A stretch of 64,000 nucleotides of DNA, taken from assembly GCF_001029285.1 (NCBI RefSeq), contig NZ_LDZY01000014.1, forward strand, positions 62,001-126,000. Direction: 5' to 3'. Both the position numbers and the translations under genes were made by a program. The stretch comes from Desulfosporosinus acididurans (GTDB taxonomy: Bacteria; Bacillota; Desulfitobacteriia; Desulfitobacteriales; Desulfitobacteriaceae). A model generated the notes under the pieces. It worked only from the letters and a program-made list of their open reading frames with translations, did not search any database and was not told the DNA's origin. Shown piece after piece: positions 1 to 8,309 of this stretch (its first letter is position 1; each line of letters begins with the position of its first letter).

Positions 1-441
1 GATTTCTCCAGAAGCAATATAAATGAGGGCGATTTTTAGACCGAAAAGACTGTATAAGAGCCCGAGAGCTACTTCATTAACCATTGGGGCAGCAACTAAA
101 TAAGAGAATGTTACCCCTAAGGGAATACCGGCTTCAACAAAGCCTATAAACAAGGGTACCGCTGAACAAGAACAAAATGGAGTGACGATTCCCAGCAACG
201 CTGCGAGGATGTGAGCAAGAAAGGTATGTCCTTTTTTATTGGCAAGAATTTTACGGGTTTTTTCTGGTGGAAAGAAACTGCGAATAAAGGTAATGGCATA
301 GATGATTAAGAAAAGAAGGATGAAGATCTTGATGGTGTCGTAGACAAAAAAGTTGAGCGCACTTCCAAGTTTTGAATCTTTGGCAATATTAAATACGGAG
401 TAGATCAGCCAATCAGCTAAGTTTTGAGTCCAGGTAAACAT
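1..441 (-). CDS. COG0701/YraQ-type permease, 5' part (runs off the window)
   Basis: Translating the minus strand from the ATG at 441 gives an open frame of 147 codons to the window edge, so only the N-terminal part is seen. It begins MFTWTQNLADWLIYSVF, has a membrane segment (FILLFLIIYAITFI), and then TPFCSCSAVPLFIGFVEAG, the hallmark of the COG0701 (YraQ/DUF318) permeases. A ribosome site (AGGAAGTGATT) precedes the start. Members of this family are often next to small thioredoxins and ArsR regulators, as here, and some (ArsP) export methylated arsenicals. The substrate cannot be read from the sequence. A metalloid-related efflux role is inferred from the neighbours. Confidence 0.85.
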   Translation of the reverse strand, partial: MFTWTQNLADWLIYSVFNIAKDSKLGSALNFFVYDTIKIFILLFLIIYAITFIRSFFPPEKTRKILANKKGHTFLAHILAALLGIVTPFCSCSAVPLFIGFVEAGIPLGVTFSYLVAAPMVNEVALGLLYSLFGLKIALIYIASGEI

Positions 442-628
442 ATAATCACTTCCTGTATTACTATTTTAACGGGTTATTTGTTTGGAAAATGATGCGGCTT
501 TGGTCTTTAACTCGATAAGAGAGACGCACCTGATAGAAGTTCACCCCCCAATAAGTAATTAAGTATTTTCTAATATTATTATAATATGTAATTATTATTT
601 TTCAAGAGAAGCAGGCCTAAAAGAACAA

Positions 629-657
629 AAAAACCGTCATCCTCAGATGGCGGTTTT
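629..657 (-). terminator. Intrinsic terminator after the thioredoxin gene
   Basis: AAAACCGTCAT and ATGGCGGTTTT pair (one G-T) around a 6-nt loop. On the minus strand the stem is followed by a T-rich tract. It separates the thioredoxin gene from the permease gene. Confidence 0.8.
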
Positions 658-699
658 AAAGTTAAGTATCATGGTTAATGATAGGCAAGGAACCTTTGC

Positions 700-939
700 T
701 TAATCTTGTGCTTGAATTAATTTCTTGATTTCTGCAGCAGACAATACTTTTCCATAGGATTTAACCTTTTCGTCAATCACAAATCCCGGGGTTCTCATGA
801 CGCCATACTTCATGACTTCTTTAATATCCTCAACTTTTGTTATTGAGGCATCGATTCCCATCTCTGCAATAGCCTCTCTGGCATTAGCCTCTAATTTCTT
901 ACAGTTGGCACAACCGCTGCCTAGGATTTTAATCTCCAT
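700..939 (-). CDS. Small thioredoxin-like redox-active disulfide protein
   Basis: A 79-residue thioredoxin-fold protein. MEIKILGSGCANCKKLEANA carries a CANC redox motif near residue 10, and MRTPGFVIDEKV contains the cis-proline loop. Length and motif match the 'redox-active disulfide protein 2' family. The ATG at 939 is preferred over upstream codons because AAGGAGGA sits just ahead of it. It lies 13 bp downstream of the arsR-like gene on the same strand, so the two are probably co-transcribed. Such proteins usually accompany COG0701 permeases. Its partner is unknown. It may keep the permease or a metalloid substrate reduced, which is inference. Confidence 0.88.
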   Translation of the reverse strand: MEIKILGSGCANCKKLEANAREAIAEMGIDASITKVEDIKEVMKYGVMRTPGFVIDEKVKSYGKVLSAAEIKKLIQAQD

Positions 940-952
940 TTTCAGTTCCTCC

Positions 953-1258
953 TTAAGTAATAGATTCTTGAATGCTCTTAATATGGGCAATAGCAAAATC
1001 ATCCGTTAGTTTGATAATTGATTTTACTTTCTCATTGCTAATACGGTAATGAACATTGAGACCAACTCTCTCGCTGACGAGTAGACCGGCCTCTTTGAGG
1101 ATCTTTAAGTGTTGTGATAAGTTAGATTGGCTAAATTCTACATCTTCAGTGAGTTTACAGACACATTTCGGTTCATCAAGCAAAAATTTGACAATCTTAT
1201 AACGAATAGGATGGCCTAGCGCCTTTAGAACTTTGGCACTCAATTCAATTTGGTTCAT
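953..1258 (-). CDS. ArsR/SmtB-family metalloregulator
   Basis: A 101-residue winged-helix repressor starting at ATG 1258 (MNQIELSAKVLKALGHPIRY), behind AAGGTG. KCVCKL is the alpha-3 CxC thiolate motif used by many ArsR proteins to sense As(III)/Sb(III) or soft metals. The recognition helix lies in FSQSNLSQHLKILKEAGL. It heads the minus-strand arsR-thioredoxin pair, diverging from the ars-hgc operon. An AT-rich inverted repeat (ATTATAT...ATATAAT, 1297-1322) upstream could be its operator. The inducer is not determined. Confidence 0.92.
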   Translation of the reverse strand: MNQIELSAKVLKALGHPIRYKIVKFLLDEPKCVCKLTEDVEFSQSNLSQHLKILKEAGLLVSERVGLNVHYRISNEKVKSIIKLTDDFAIAHIKSIQESIT

Positions 1259-1398
1259 AATGTTCACCTTTTTCGGCATAATTGCTTTGTTAATTAATTA
1301 TATTATAAAATACTTATATAATCAATTTCAAGTTATTCATCTTTAATGAATGTCACAAAGAAAACTAAACTAAACTAAAATACAAATGCCACTTGTTC

Positions 1399-1418
1399 AT
1401 ATCAAAAAAACTTGATAT
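1399..1418 (+). promoter_or_regulatory. ArsR operator 1 (ATATCAA-N6-TTGATAT)
   Basis: A perfect 7-bp inverted repeat with a 6-bp spacer, ending 10 bp before the ATG at 1429. It contains ATCAA-N6-TTGAT, the classical ArsR half-site arrangement. Its position argues that the TTG at 1393 is not the start of the regulator gene. Confidence 0.7.
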
Positions 1419-1428
1419 AATTTCTTCT

Positions 1429-1734
1429 ATGATAGATATAGTTAAAATTTCTAAAGCTCTAAGCGATCCTATTCGCTATAAAATTTTATTGATGCTCCTC
1501 AACCATAAAGGATGTACATCATCTCAATGTGAGACGGATATGAAAGGCGTGTGCAATTGTGAGATTATGGAGGAGTTTGGTATGATTCAGTCTCGTGTTT
1601 CATACCACATGAAAGAACTCTGCGAAAGTGGGCTAGTCACAGAAATGCCCAAGGGAAAGTGGAAATATTATACTCTGAAAAAGGAGGCAATACGAGAGTA
1701 TAGCAAAGAATTGGGGGTTATTTTTCAACTATAA
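1429..1734 (+). CDS. arsR: ArsR-family repressor heading the ars-hgc operon
   Basis: A 101-residue winged-helix protein (MIDIVKISKALSDPIRYKIL) with a cysteine-rich insertion, GCTSSQCETDMKGVCNCEIM, whose CNC pair is the likely As(III) thiolate site. The recognition helix is within QSRVSYHMKELCESGL. The frame is open back to a TTG at 1393, but an operator occupies that stretch, so the ATG at 1429 is chosen. It precedes acr3, arsC, hgcA and hgcB on the same strand and presumably represses them together. Confidence 0.9.
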   Translation: MIDIVKISKALSDPIRYKILLMLLNHKGCTSSQCETDMKGVCNCEIMEEFGMIQSRVSYHMKELCESGLVTEMPKGKWKYYTLKKEAIREYSKELGVIFQL

Positions 1735-1757
1735 CCCCTATTATTTTGTGCTTAATC

Positions 1758-1773
1758 ATCAAAATATATTGAT
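1758..1773 (+). promoter_or_regulatory. ArsR operator 2 upstream of acr3
   Basis: ATCAA-N6-TTGAT, the same half-sites and spacing as operator 1, in the 144-bp gap between arsR and acr3. This suggests a second ArsR-controlled promoter that serves acr3-arsC-hgcAB. Confidence 0.65.
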
Positions 1774-1878
1774 ATGACAAGGTGGCCTTGAGTTATTGTG
1801 ATTATTTGAACACACTTCACCTATGATTAAGCTTATATGCTTTTATGAATAATCAAATAAAATTGGAGGCGATAAATA

Positions 1879-2940
1879 ATGAATCAAGATAAACCTGTTA
1901 GTCGCAAACTCTCTACTCTGGACCGATATTTAACGTTGTGGATTTTTTTGGCTATGGCAGTTGGAGTAGGATTAGGCTACTTTGTTCCTTCGTTTTCTCA
2001 ATTTCTTGATCACTTGTCAGTTGGAACGACATCAATACCGATTGCTCTTGGTTTAATCGTTATGATGTATCCCCCTTTAGCTAAAGTTAATTACAGAGAA
2101 ATTGGGAAGGTCTTTAAAAATGGTCGGGTTTTAGGCTTGTCCTTGATTCAGAACTGGGTGATAGGGCCTGTCTTAATGTTTTTACTGGCGATCATCTTTT
2201 TACGTGGTTATCCTCAGTACATGGTTGGGTTAATTCTCATTGGATTGGCCCGCTGTATTGCCATGGTCATTGTTTGGAACAGTTTAGCTGAAGGAGATTC
2301 TGAGTATGCGGCGGCCCTGGTAGCCTTTAACTCTGTATTTCAAGTGTTATTTTATTCCGTTTATGCCTATTTGTTTATTACGGTTTTGCCGAGAGTATTT
2401 GGCCTGAAAGGAATGCAGGTCCATGTTTCGATGGGTGATGTTGCGGCCAGCGTAGGAATCTATCTAGGTATACCATTCCTAGGAGGTATGCTGACCAGGC
2501 TTTTCTTAGAACCGGCTAAGGGAACTGATTGGTATAAAGGTGTATTTGTTCCCAAAATAAGCCCATTAGCATTGATCGCTTTGTTATTTACCATCGTTAT
2601 TATGTTTAGTTATCAAGGTCGTTATATTGTTCAGTTACCACTTGATGTTGTAAAGATAGGCATTCCGCTCGTTATTTATTTTGCTGTTATGTTTACGCTG
2701 TCCTTTTTTATTAGTAAACGGATGGGTATAAATTATGCTCAAACAACAAGTTTATCGTTTACTGCGGCGAGCAATAATTTTGAGTTGGCAATAGCCGTTG
2801 CAGTCGCTATGTTCGGAATTCAGTCCGGTCAAGCATTTGCCGCTGTGATAGGGCCGTTGATTGAAGTGCCGGTTATGATTGCTCTTGTAAACGTTGCATT
2901 GAGCTGGCGTCGAAAATATTTCGGATTGCAAAAAAGTTGA
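1879..2940 (+). CDS. acr3: Arsenite/H+ antiporter Acr3
   Basis: 353 residues with about ten hydrophobic segments, the normal ACR3 length. [19 protein letters not shown] is the family signature; its cysteine is the arsenite-binding residue in characterised Acr3 proteins. A second signature, [21 protein letters not shown], lies near the C-terminus. It exports As(III), and in other systems Sb(III), across the membrane. TTGGAGGCG precedes the ATG. arsC follows 35 bp later. With arsC it forms a complete arsenate reduction and arsenite export module. Confidence 0.96.
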   Translation: MNQDKPVSRKLSTLDRYLTLWIFLAMAVGVGLGYFVPSFSQFLDHLSVGTTSIPIALGLIVMMYPPLAKVNYREIGKVFKNGRVLGLSLIQNWVIGPVLMFLLAIIFLRGYPQYMVGLILIGLARCIAMVIVWNSLAEGDSEYAAALVAFNSVFQVLFYSVYAYLFITVLPRVFGLKGMQVHVSMGDVAASVGIYLGIPFLGGMLTRLFLEPAKGTDWYKGVFVPKISPLALIALLFTIVIMFSYQGRYIVQLPLDVVKIGIPLVIYFAVMFTLSFFISKRMGINYAQTTSLSFTAASNNFELAIAVAVAMFGIQSGQAFAAVIGPLIEVPVMIALVNVALSWRRKYFGLQKS

Positions 2941-2975
2941 GAGATAGAAATTAATTTTCTAATGAGGTAATACTA

Positions 2976-3389
2976 ATGAATAAGATTAAAGTTGCGTTTG
3001 TATGTGTGCACAACTCTTGTCGCTCACAAATGGCTGAAGCTCTTGGTAAAAAGCTGGCATCGAATGTTTTTGAGTCCTATTCAGCTGGTACAGAAACGAG
3101 ACCGTATATCAATCTTGATGCCGTTCGGATTATCCAACAACTGTACGATATTAACATGGAAGAGACGCAGTTCTCTAAGCGTATTTCGGATATTCCTACA
3201 CCGGATATTGTCATTACAATGGGCTGTAATGTGAATTGTCCTTATGTACCTTGTAAGTATCGAGAAGATTGGGGACTCGAAGATCCAACCGGTAAAAATG
3301 ATGCTGAGTTCACGAAGGTGGCAAGAATCATCGAAAGGAAGATCTTAGACTTAAAGAATCGAATCATTAACCATGAGATAAAGGGTTAA
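2976..3389 (+). CDS. arsC: Arsenate reductase, thioredoxin-coupled (LMW-PTP fold)
   Basis: 137 residues. The P-loop CVHNSCRS (Cys10 to Arg16, CX5R) is the phosphatase-type arsenate-binding loop, and TMGCNVNCPYVPC supplies the redox cysteines (Cys84, 88, 93) of the intramolecular disulfide cascade. EDWGLEDPTGK carries the general-acid aspartate. It reduces arsenate to arsenite for export by Acr3. It lies between acr3 (35 bp) and hgcA (22 bp), clearly within one operon. Confidence 0.95.
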   Translation: MNKIKVAFVCVHNSCRSQMAEALGKKLASNVFESYSAGTETRPYINLDAVRIIQQLYDINMEETQFSKRISDIPTPDIVITMGCNVNCPYVPCKYREDWGLEDPTGKNDAEFTKVARIIERKILDLKNRIINHEIKG

Positions 3390-3411
3390 TGTTTGCAGAA
3401 GGAGCAAGACT

Positions 3412-4416
3412 ATGTTGGATATCAGCATGGGGAGAGAAATTACGATTAATCAAACTTCAAGTGAACTGACGTTTCGAGATATCTTAGGCTCTTGGAAGGT
3501 ACGATGGGGAATTAATCGAATGAACTACAAAGTAGAGCCGGGGCTTTATCGAATTGGAAACCCTGATAAATCTTCTCCCGTTTTTGTTTCAGCAAATTAT
3601 AAAATGAGCTTTGACAGCTTAAGAAAAGAATTAAGCGGATTTGATGCCTATATCATGGTTATAGATACCAAAGGAATTAACGTTTGGTGTGCCGCAGGCA
3701 AGGGGACATTTGGGACAACAGAAATTATAAACCGTATTGCTATCACTCAGTTGGACAAGGTTGTTTCTCATAGAAATTTAATACTACCACAATTGGGAGC
3801 ACCGGGTGTCATCGGTCACGAAGTATTAAAGTATTCTGGTTTCAGAGTAATCTATGGACCGGTAAGGGCTAAGGATATTAGGGACTTTATGAATGCCGGA
3901 ATGAAGGCTACTTCCGAGATGAGAAGGGTTAAGTTCAGTGCCTATGATAGGTTGGTTTTGACTCCGGTTGAATTGGTTAATACTATTCGGCCTTCGTTAA
4001 TGATATTTGGAGTGCTTTTTTTGCTAAACCTTATTGGGATAGGGCCATTCGGCTTCGTTGATTTTTACGGGTATTTAGGTGCTTTGATAGTTGGATGTGT
4101 ATTAACTCCGGTACTGCTGCCTTGGATTCCCGGACGGGCTTTTGCTTGGAAAGGCTGGTTATTAGGACTTATTTGGGCTCTCATCGTAAATATGTTTAAT
4201 GGATGGCCTTATGCACCGCAATATAGCTTATTGAAAGCTCTAGGTTATTTGTTGATTCTACCTTCACTTTCTGCTTACCTGGCTATGAATTTCACAGGGG
4301 CTTCAACGTTTACTTCCTTCTCGGGTGTATTGAAAGAGATGAAAACGGCTATTCCGGCGATTATTATTTCGATAGTTTTAGGGGTTATTTTGATTTTGGT
4401 TAATAGCTTTATCTAG
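3412..4416 (+). CDS. hgcA: Mercury-methylation corrinoid protein HgcA
   Basis: 334 residues. NVWCAAGK at residues 90-97 is the cap-helix motif unique to HgcA, and Cys93 is the predicted lower ligand of the cobalt that transfers a methyl group to Hg(II). After the cobalamin-binding half, about five membrane segments occupy residues 200-334 (for example PSLMIFGVLFLLNLIGIG), as in known HgcA proteins. Length is normal and no key residue is missing. CFeSP corrinoid subunits share the N-terminal fold but lack this motif and the membrane half. The start is the ATG behind AAGGAGC. hgcB follows 17 bp later. Co-transcription with arsR-acr3-arsC is inferred from spacing; no promoter is visible between arsC and hgcA. 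Confidence 0.95.
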   Translation: MLDISMGREITINQTSSELTFRDILGSWKVRWGINRMNYKVEPGLYRIGNPDKSSPVFVSANYKMSFDSLRKELSGFDAYIMVIDTKGINVWCAAGKGTFGTTEIINRIAITQLDKVVSHRNLILPQLGAPGVIGHEVLKYSGFRVIYGPVRAKDIRDFMNAGMKATSEMRRVKFSAYDRLVLTPVELVNTIRPSLMIFGVLFLLNLIGIGPFGFVDFYGYLGALIVGCVLTPVLLPWIPGRAFAWKGWLLGLIWALIVNMFNGWPYAPQYSLLKALGYLLILPSLSAYLAMNFTGASTFTSFSGVLKEMKTAIPAIIISIVLGVILILVNSFI

Positions 4417-4433
4417 CACAAAAGGAGTAAAAA

Positions 4434-4724
4434 ATGAGGAATAGATATTTAAAAAATGTCTCTACATTAAAGATGGGATCGGAGAAATGCACTGGTTGTG
4501 GAAAGTGTCTTGAGGTCTGCCCTCATAACGTTTTTGTCATGACAAATGGTAAATCGGTTATAGCCCAAAAAGATAATTGCATCGAATGCGGTGCATGCGT
4601 CAAAAATTGTCCGTTTAATGCTCTGGAAGTAAAACCAGGCGTTGGCTGCGCATCAGCAATTATTAAAGGCTGGCTTACTGGAACAGAACCTAGTTGTGAT
4701 TGTTCGGATGGTAGCTGCTGCTAA
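4434..4724 (+). CDS. hgcB: Mercury-methylation ferredoxin HgcB
   Basis: 96 residues with two [4Fe-4S] motifs (CTGCGKCLEVCP, Cys19-29; CIECGACVKNCP, Cys49-59), then GVGCASAI with the HgcB-specific Cys72, and a C-terminal Cys95-Cys96 pair. These extra cysteines separate HgcB from ordinary ferredoxins; in the family they are proposed to carry Hg(II) and help reduce the HgcA corrinoid. AAAGGAG precedes the ATG. An intrinsic terminator lies about 110 bp downstream. Confidence 0.94.
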   Translation: MRNRYLKNVSTLKMGSEKCTGCGKCLEVCPHNVFVMTNGKSVIAQKDNCIECGACVKNCPFNALEVKPGVGCASAIIKGWLTGTEPSCDCSDGSCC

Positions 4725-4748
4725 TTTCAAACAGAATGCATCCCCTTC

Positions 4749-4797
4749 AAAAGCGGAGGTGAATCGTTAATTTGTATCAAAGATTGAGTCATTAGAC
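4749..4797 (+). repeat. 49-bp dispersed repeat, copy 1
   Basis: Begins AAAAGCGGAGGTG and ends ATTAGAC. It matches 35718-35766 with two mismatches. It lies just after the hgcB stop codon. Neither copy encodes more than a few residues. Nature unknown; possibly the end of a mobile element. Confidence 0.75.
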
Positions 4798-4835
4798 AAA
4801 TAAGAGCTCAATAATTGATACAATTAATTAATATA

Positions 4836-4861
4836 AAAAGTCCAGCATTGCTGGGCTTTTC
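4836..4861 (+). terminator. Terminator of the ars-hgc operon
   Basis: AAAAGTCCAGC-ATT-GCTGGGCTTTT forms an 11-bp stem (one G-T) ending in TTTT. It is the first strong hairpin after hgcB. Confidence 0.75.
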
Positions 4862-5449
4862 AGCTATTTAAGGCAGTGTAAGCATCGTTTAGGGTGGTGC
4901 TTTCTCTGTTTTTGAACCCGAATTGTTAAATGATGCACCCTACTTTTTAACGAATACTACATTTCGTTAAAAAGTACCCCATTAAATTGAACACGAAAAA
5001 GTGCAGAGACCCATCTTGAGAACAGGTGAAAGGTTAACAAAGACCTTTCACCACGTGCCTGATTAAATTGATCGTTGGTTTGTCGGAGCACTGCTGCAAG
5101 AACGTAACAGTGTACCAGCAGCATACCCCCAGTAAAAGCAGGTCCAACCACCATATGTAGCCTGTGGCACCTTCGCCAAGGCTGACTGTCGCAGATGTCG
5201 CGGGCAAAATGACTCCACCTTTTAAGAAACTATTATTTATCATTTGCGTTAGTATCATAGCATACTTTATATTTTTCAGGATTACTTATTCAATTTTTCT
5301 GAAAAGGATTATAGAATGTTCATAGTGAGTTGTTTTTAAACAATCTGTTTTTAATTATGTGCAGAGCTAATGAACTTTATTTCTGCAAAAATGATCTAAG
5401 GATATAGAAGATAGACATTGCGCAATTGTTACGATAGGTAGGGCACAAA
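4862..5449. other. Gene-poor stretch with two perfect palindromes
   Basis: No convincing gene. Two perfect inverted repeats stand out: TACTTTTTAACGAA (4941-4954) with its complement at 4963-4976, and GGTGAAAGGT (5025-5034) with ACCTTTCACC (5043-5052). The frames over 5034-5258 look like chance or decayed sequence. The last part presumably holds the recD2 promoter. Confidence 0.5.
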
Positions 5450-7588
5450 ATGGAATACATAAGCGGAGTTGTCGAGAGAATTACCTTTGAAAATGAAGAG
5501 AATGGCTTTAGTGTCATTAAAATAAAATCCAAGGGATTTAATGACCTTGTTACTGTTGTGGGAAACCTAGCCGCTGTGAATGTCGGCTCTATCATCCGCC
5601 TTAAAGGCGAATGGAAGATGGACAGTAAGTACGGGAAACAGTTTCTGGCGCAGGATTATCGCGAAACTCTTCCGGCAACGGTAACAGGTATTCAAAAATA
5701 CTTGGGAAGTGGGCTCATAAAAGGGATTGGTCCAGTATTCGCTAAGAGAATTGTTCAGCAATTTCAACAAGATACTCTGAGGGTATTGGAGGAAGAAGCC
5801 GATTATTTAATCAAAGTACCTGGTATCGGACAAAAGCGAGTTGAGATCATCAAAAAAGCATGGCAAGATCAAAAGGAAATTAAAAATGTCATGCTTTTCT
5901 TACAAAATAATGGGGTATCTACTGCTTTCGCCGTTAAAATATACAAGACCTATGGGAATGACAGCATAGAAATAGTGAAGACCAATCCTTATAAGCTCGC
6001 AGATGACATCTGGGGCATTGGTTTTAAAACAGCGGATAAAATTGCCTTGAAGATGGGCTTCGATATAAACTCATTCGAACGCTGCCGCGCTGGGATTGTC
6101 TATGTACTTAATGAACTTTCCAACGATGGACATTGCTATGCTACAAAAGAACAGCTCCTTACCGAGGCGGAAAACATCTTAGAACTTGATCAATCACTCG
6201 TTAATTCAACTCTTGATAAAATGATTGTGGAGAAAACAGTCCTGCTTGATGGAGAGGATGCCATCTTTTTACCACCTTTTTACTATAGCGAAGTAGGATT
6301 AACGAAAAGACTTAAGGCTATTCTTTCCGTGTACAGTCCATACACTGCAGCAAACGTGGACGAGATCTTAGTAGCTATACAAGAAGAGTGCAACATTAGC
6401 TACGACGAGGTTCAAAAGGATGCGGTAAAAACAGCAGCCACGTCAAAGTTTATGGTACTTACGGGTGGCCCTGGAACAGGTAAAACCACAACGACTCTTG
6501 CCATTATCAAGGTGTTTCAATTGCTTGGGGCGCGAGTTTTACTTGCCGCTCCAACAGGTAGAGCTGCCAAAAGAATGTCGGAGACGACGGGGATGGAGGC
6601 AAAAACGATCCATCGTCTGCTTGAGTATAAGCCACCCGAGGGTTATAAAAAGAATGAGGAATTCCCCTTGGAATGCGATGTGCTGATTATCGATGAAACC
6701 TCCATGGTAGACACTATCCTGATGTACAATCTTTTGAAAGCCGTGTCCAACGAAACAGTTGTCATACTTGTTGGCGATGTAGATCAGCTTCCATCGGTAG
6801 GAGCCGGAAATGTGCTCAACGATATCATTGACTCGGGTATCGTTAATGTTGTTAAGCTGACAAGAATATTTAGGCAAGCTCAGGGAAGTGCCATAATCAC
6901 TAATGCTCATAAAATCAATCGTGGAGATTTCCCGGAGTTAAAGGGCAACAGTGACTTCTTTTTCATTGAAGAGGATGAACCATCAAAAGTGGTCCAAACG
7001 ATAAAGGAGCTTTGCATAAAAAGGCTTCCTTCTTTCTATAAAGTTGATCCAATTGACGACATTCAGGTGTTATGCCCGATGCAGCGGGGAGAAACAGGAG
7101 CAGCAAACCTCAATGGTGTTTTACAAGAGGCCTTAAATTCCTCAAACACTTCTATTAAATATGGCGGTACCGTTTACAAACTAGGCGACAAGATCATGCA
7201 GATTAAGAATAACTATGATAAAAACGTTTTTAATGGAGATATTGGAATCATTACTAAAATTGATCCGGAGGATCGAACCCTCGTATTAGACTTTGATGGT
7301 CATGAGGTGGAGTATGATGCTACTGAGCTTGACGAAGTCGTTTTAGCGTATGCCACTACCATTCACAAGAGCCAAGGCAGCGAGTATAAGATTGTTGTTG
7401 CCCCTTTAACCATGCAACATTACGTGATGTTACAGAGAAACCTTCTTTACACCTGTGTAACCAGAGCTAAGAAGATTTTTGTTCTGGTAGGCGCAAAGAA
7501 GGCAATTAGTATGGCCGTTCGCAATAATAAGACCTCGAAGAGGAATACCCGATTAGCGGAGAGACTGAGTTCAAAGGATAATACTTAA
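5450..7588 (+). CDS. recD2: RecD2-type ATP-dependent DNA helicase
   Basis: 712 residues, typical of RecD2/YrrC. The N-terminus (MEYISGVVERITFENEENGFSVIKI) is the RecD2 OB-like domain. Helix-hairpin-helix repeats follow (GLIKGIGPVFAKRIV; KVPGIGQKRVEII; DDIWGIGFKTADKIA). The SF1B helicase core has Walker A GGPGTGKTTTT near residue 340, Walker B IIDETSM, and a C-terminal TTIHKSQGSEY motif. It unwinds DNA 5'-3' and acts in repair without RecBC in bacteria that have AddAB. It stands alone; the next gene starts 4 bp after its stop. Confidence 0.95.
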   Translation: MEYISGVVERITFENEENGFSVIKIKSKGFNDLVTVVGNLAAVNVGSIIRLKGEWKMDSKYGKQFLAQDYRETLPATVTGIQKYLGSGLIKGIGPVFAKRIVQQFQQDTLRVLEEEADYLIKVPGIGQKRVEIIKKAWQDQKEIKNVMLFLQNNGVSTAFAVKIYKTYGNDSIEIVKTNPYKLADDIWGIGFKTADKIALKMGFDINSFERCRAGIVYVLNELSNDGHCYATKEQLLTEAENILELDQSLVNSTLDKMIVEKTVLLDGEDAIFLPPFYYSEVGLTKRLKAILSVYSPYTAANVDEILVAIQEECNISYDEVQKDAVKTAATSKFMVLTGGPGTGKTTTTLAIIKVFQLLGARVLLAAPTGRAAKRMSETTGMEAKTIHRLLEYKPPEGYKKNEEFPLECDVLIIDETSMVDTILMYNLLKAVSNETVVILVGDVDQLPSVGAGNVLNDIIDSGIVNVVKLTRIFRQAQGSAIITNAHKINRGDFPELKGNSDFFFIEEDEPSKVVQTIKELCIKRLPSFYKVDPIDDIQVLCPMQRGETGAANLNGVLQEALNSSNTSIKYGGTVYKLGDKIMQIKNNYDKNVFNGDIGIITKIDPEDRTLVLDFDGHEVEYDATELDEVVLAYATTIHKSQGSEYKIVVAPLTMQHYVMLQRNLLYTCVTRAKKIFVLVGAKKAISMAVRNNKTSKRNTRLAERLSSKDNT

Positions 7589-7591
7589 GAA

Positions 7592-8062
7592 ATGAAAGAA
7601 AGTGTGAAAAATACAATGACTAAACCGATTTGTTACCCTGATCTATCATCTCGACCATTTGCGCTTACAGTGGAACGAACAATGTCGATTCCTCCCCAAG
7701 TCTTATACAGAGCTTGGACAGAGCAATTTGACCTTTGGTTCGCCTCGCCGGGGTCAGTCATGATGAAAGATGAAGTAAATGCGGCATTTTATTTCGAAAC
7801 CGCTTTTGATGGAAAACGACACCCACATTATGGTCGTTTCTTGAGACTTGAGCCCAATCGCCTCCTTGAATTGACATGGCTGACAGGGGAAGGGGGAACC
7901 AAGGGAGCGGAGACTGTAGTAACAGTAGAATTAAAGCAAAACGAAGATGGGACATTGCTTCGTCTTACACATACTGGATTTTCTGATGAGGAGTCTAAGA
8001 ATAACCATGAGCAAGCATGGCCCATGGTTCTGACTCAACTGGAGGAGCAATTGACGAAGTAA
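7592..8062 (+). CDS. AHSA1/SRPBCC-domain protein
   Basis: 156 residues of one START-like helix-grip fold. [44 protein letters not shown] and [12 protein letters not shown] are typical of the AHSA1 (activator of Hsp90 ATPase homologue 1-like) branch. Bacterial members are soluble small-ligand-binding proteins of mostly unknown role. The ATG lies 4 bp after recD2, so it may be translated from the same m[14 protein letters not shown], ten codons later, is an alternative start. Confidence 0.85.
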   Translation: MKESVKNTMTKPICYPDLSSRPFALTVERTMSIPPQVLYRAWTEQFDLWFASPGSVMMKDEVNAAFYFETAFDGKRHPHYGRFLRLEPNRLLELTWLTGEGGTKGAETVVTVELKQNEDGTLLRLTHTGFSDEESKNNHEQAWPMVLTQLEEQLTK

Positions 8063-8309
8063 GGTAACTAAGCTATGTAACTGGAGCAATAATTCCAAAG
8101 GAGGGTGGGCATATCCTATTGTCTAAGATAATTTATTTTTTCAGCCGTTGTAGGCGGACATGTGGGCGTACAAGAGTTTTGCCTTCCTCTAGGACTATAA
8201 GATACTTTTGGGCTTCATCTTTAATTTGCTACCGCAGATTTGTAGGGTTTTGACTACTTGAATTTTGGTTGCAGCTTGGTTGCTGAAATTTACAATACGG
8301 GAGAAAGGT
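8063..8309. other. Intergenic stretch, nothing recognised
   Basis: About 250 bp between the AHSA1-like gene and the next start. It contains an isolated GGAGGGTGG-like ribosome site near 8101 but no sizeable frame behind it. Confidence 0.4.

Noticed and set aside
5034..5258. Minus-strand frame with tryptophan/leucine-rich product
   Set aside because: No ribosome site, overlaps another frame and a perfect palindrome, and no recognisable domain; probably chance or decayed sequence.
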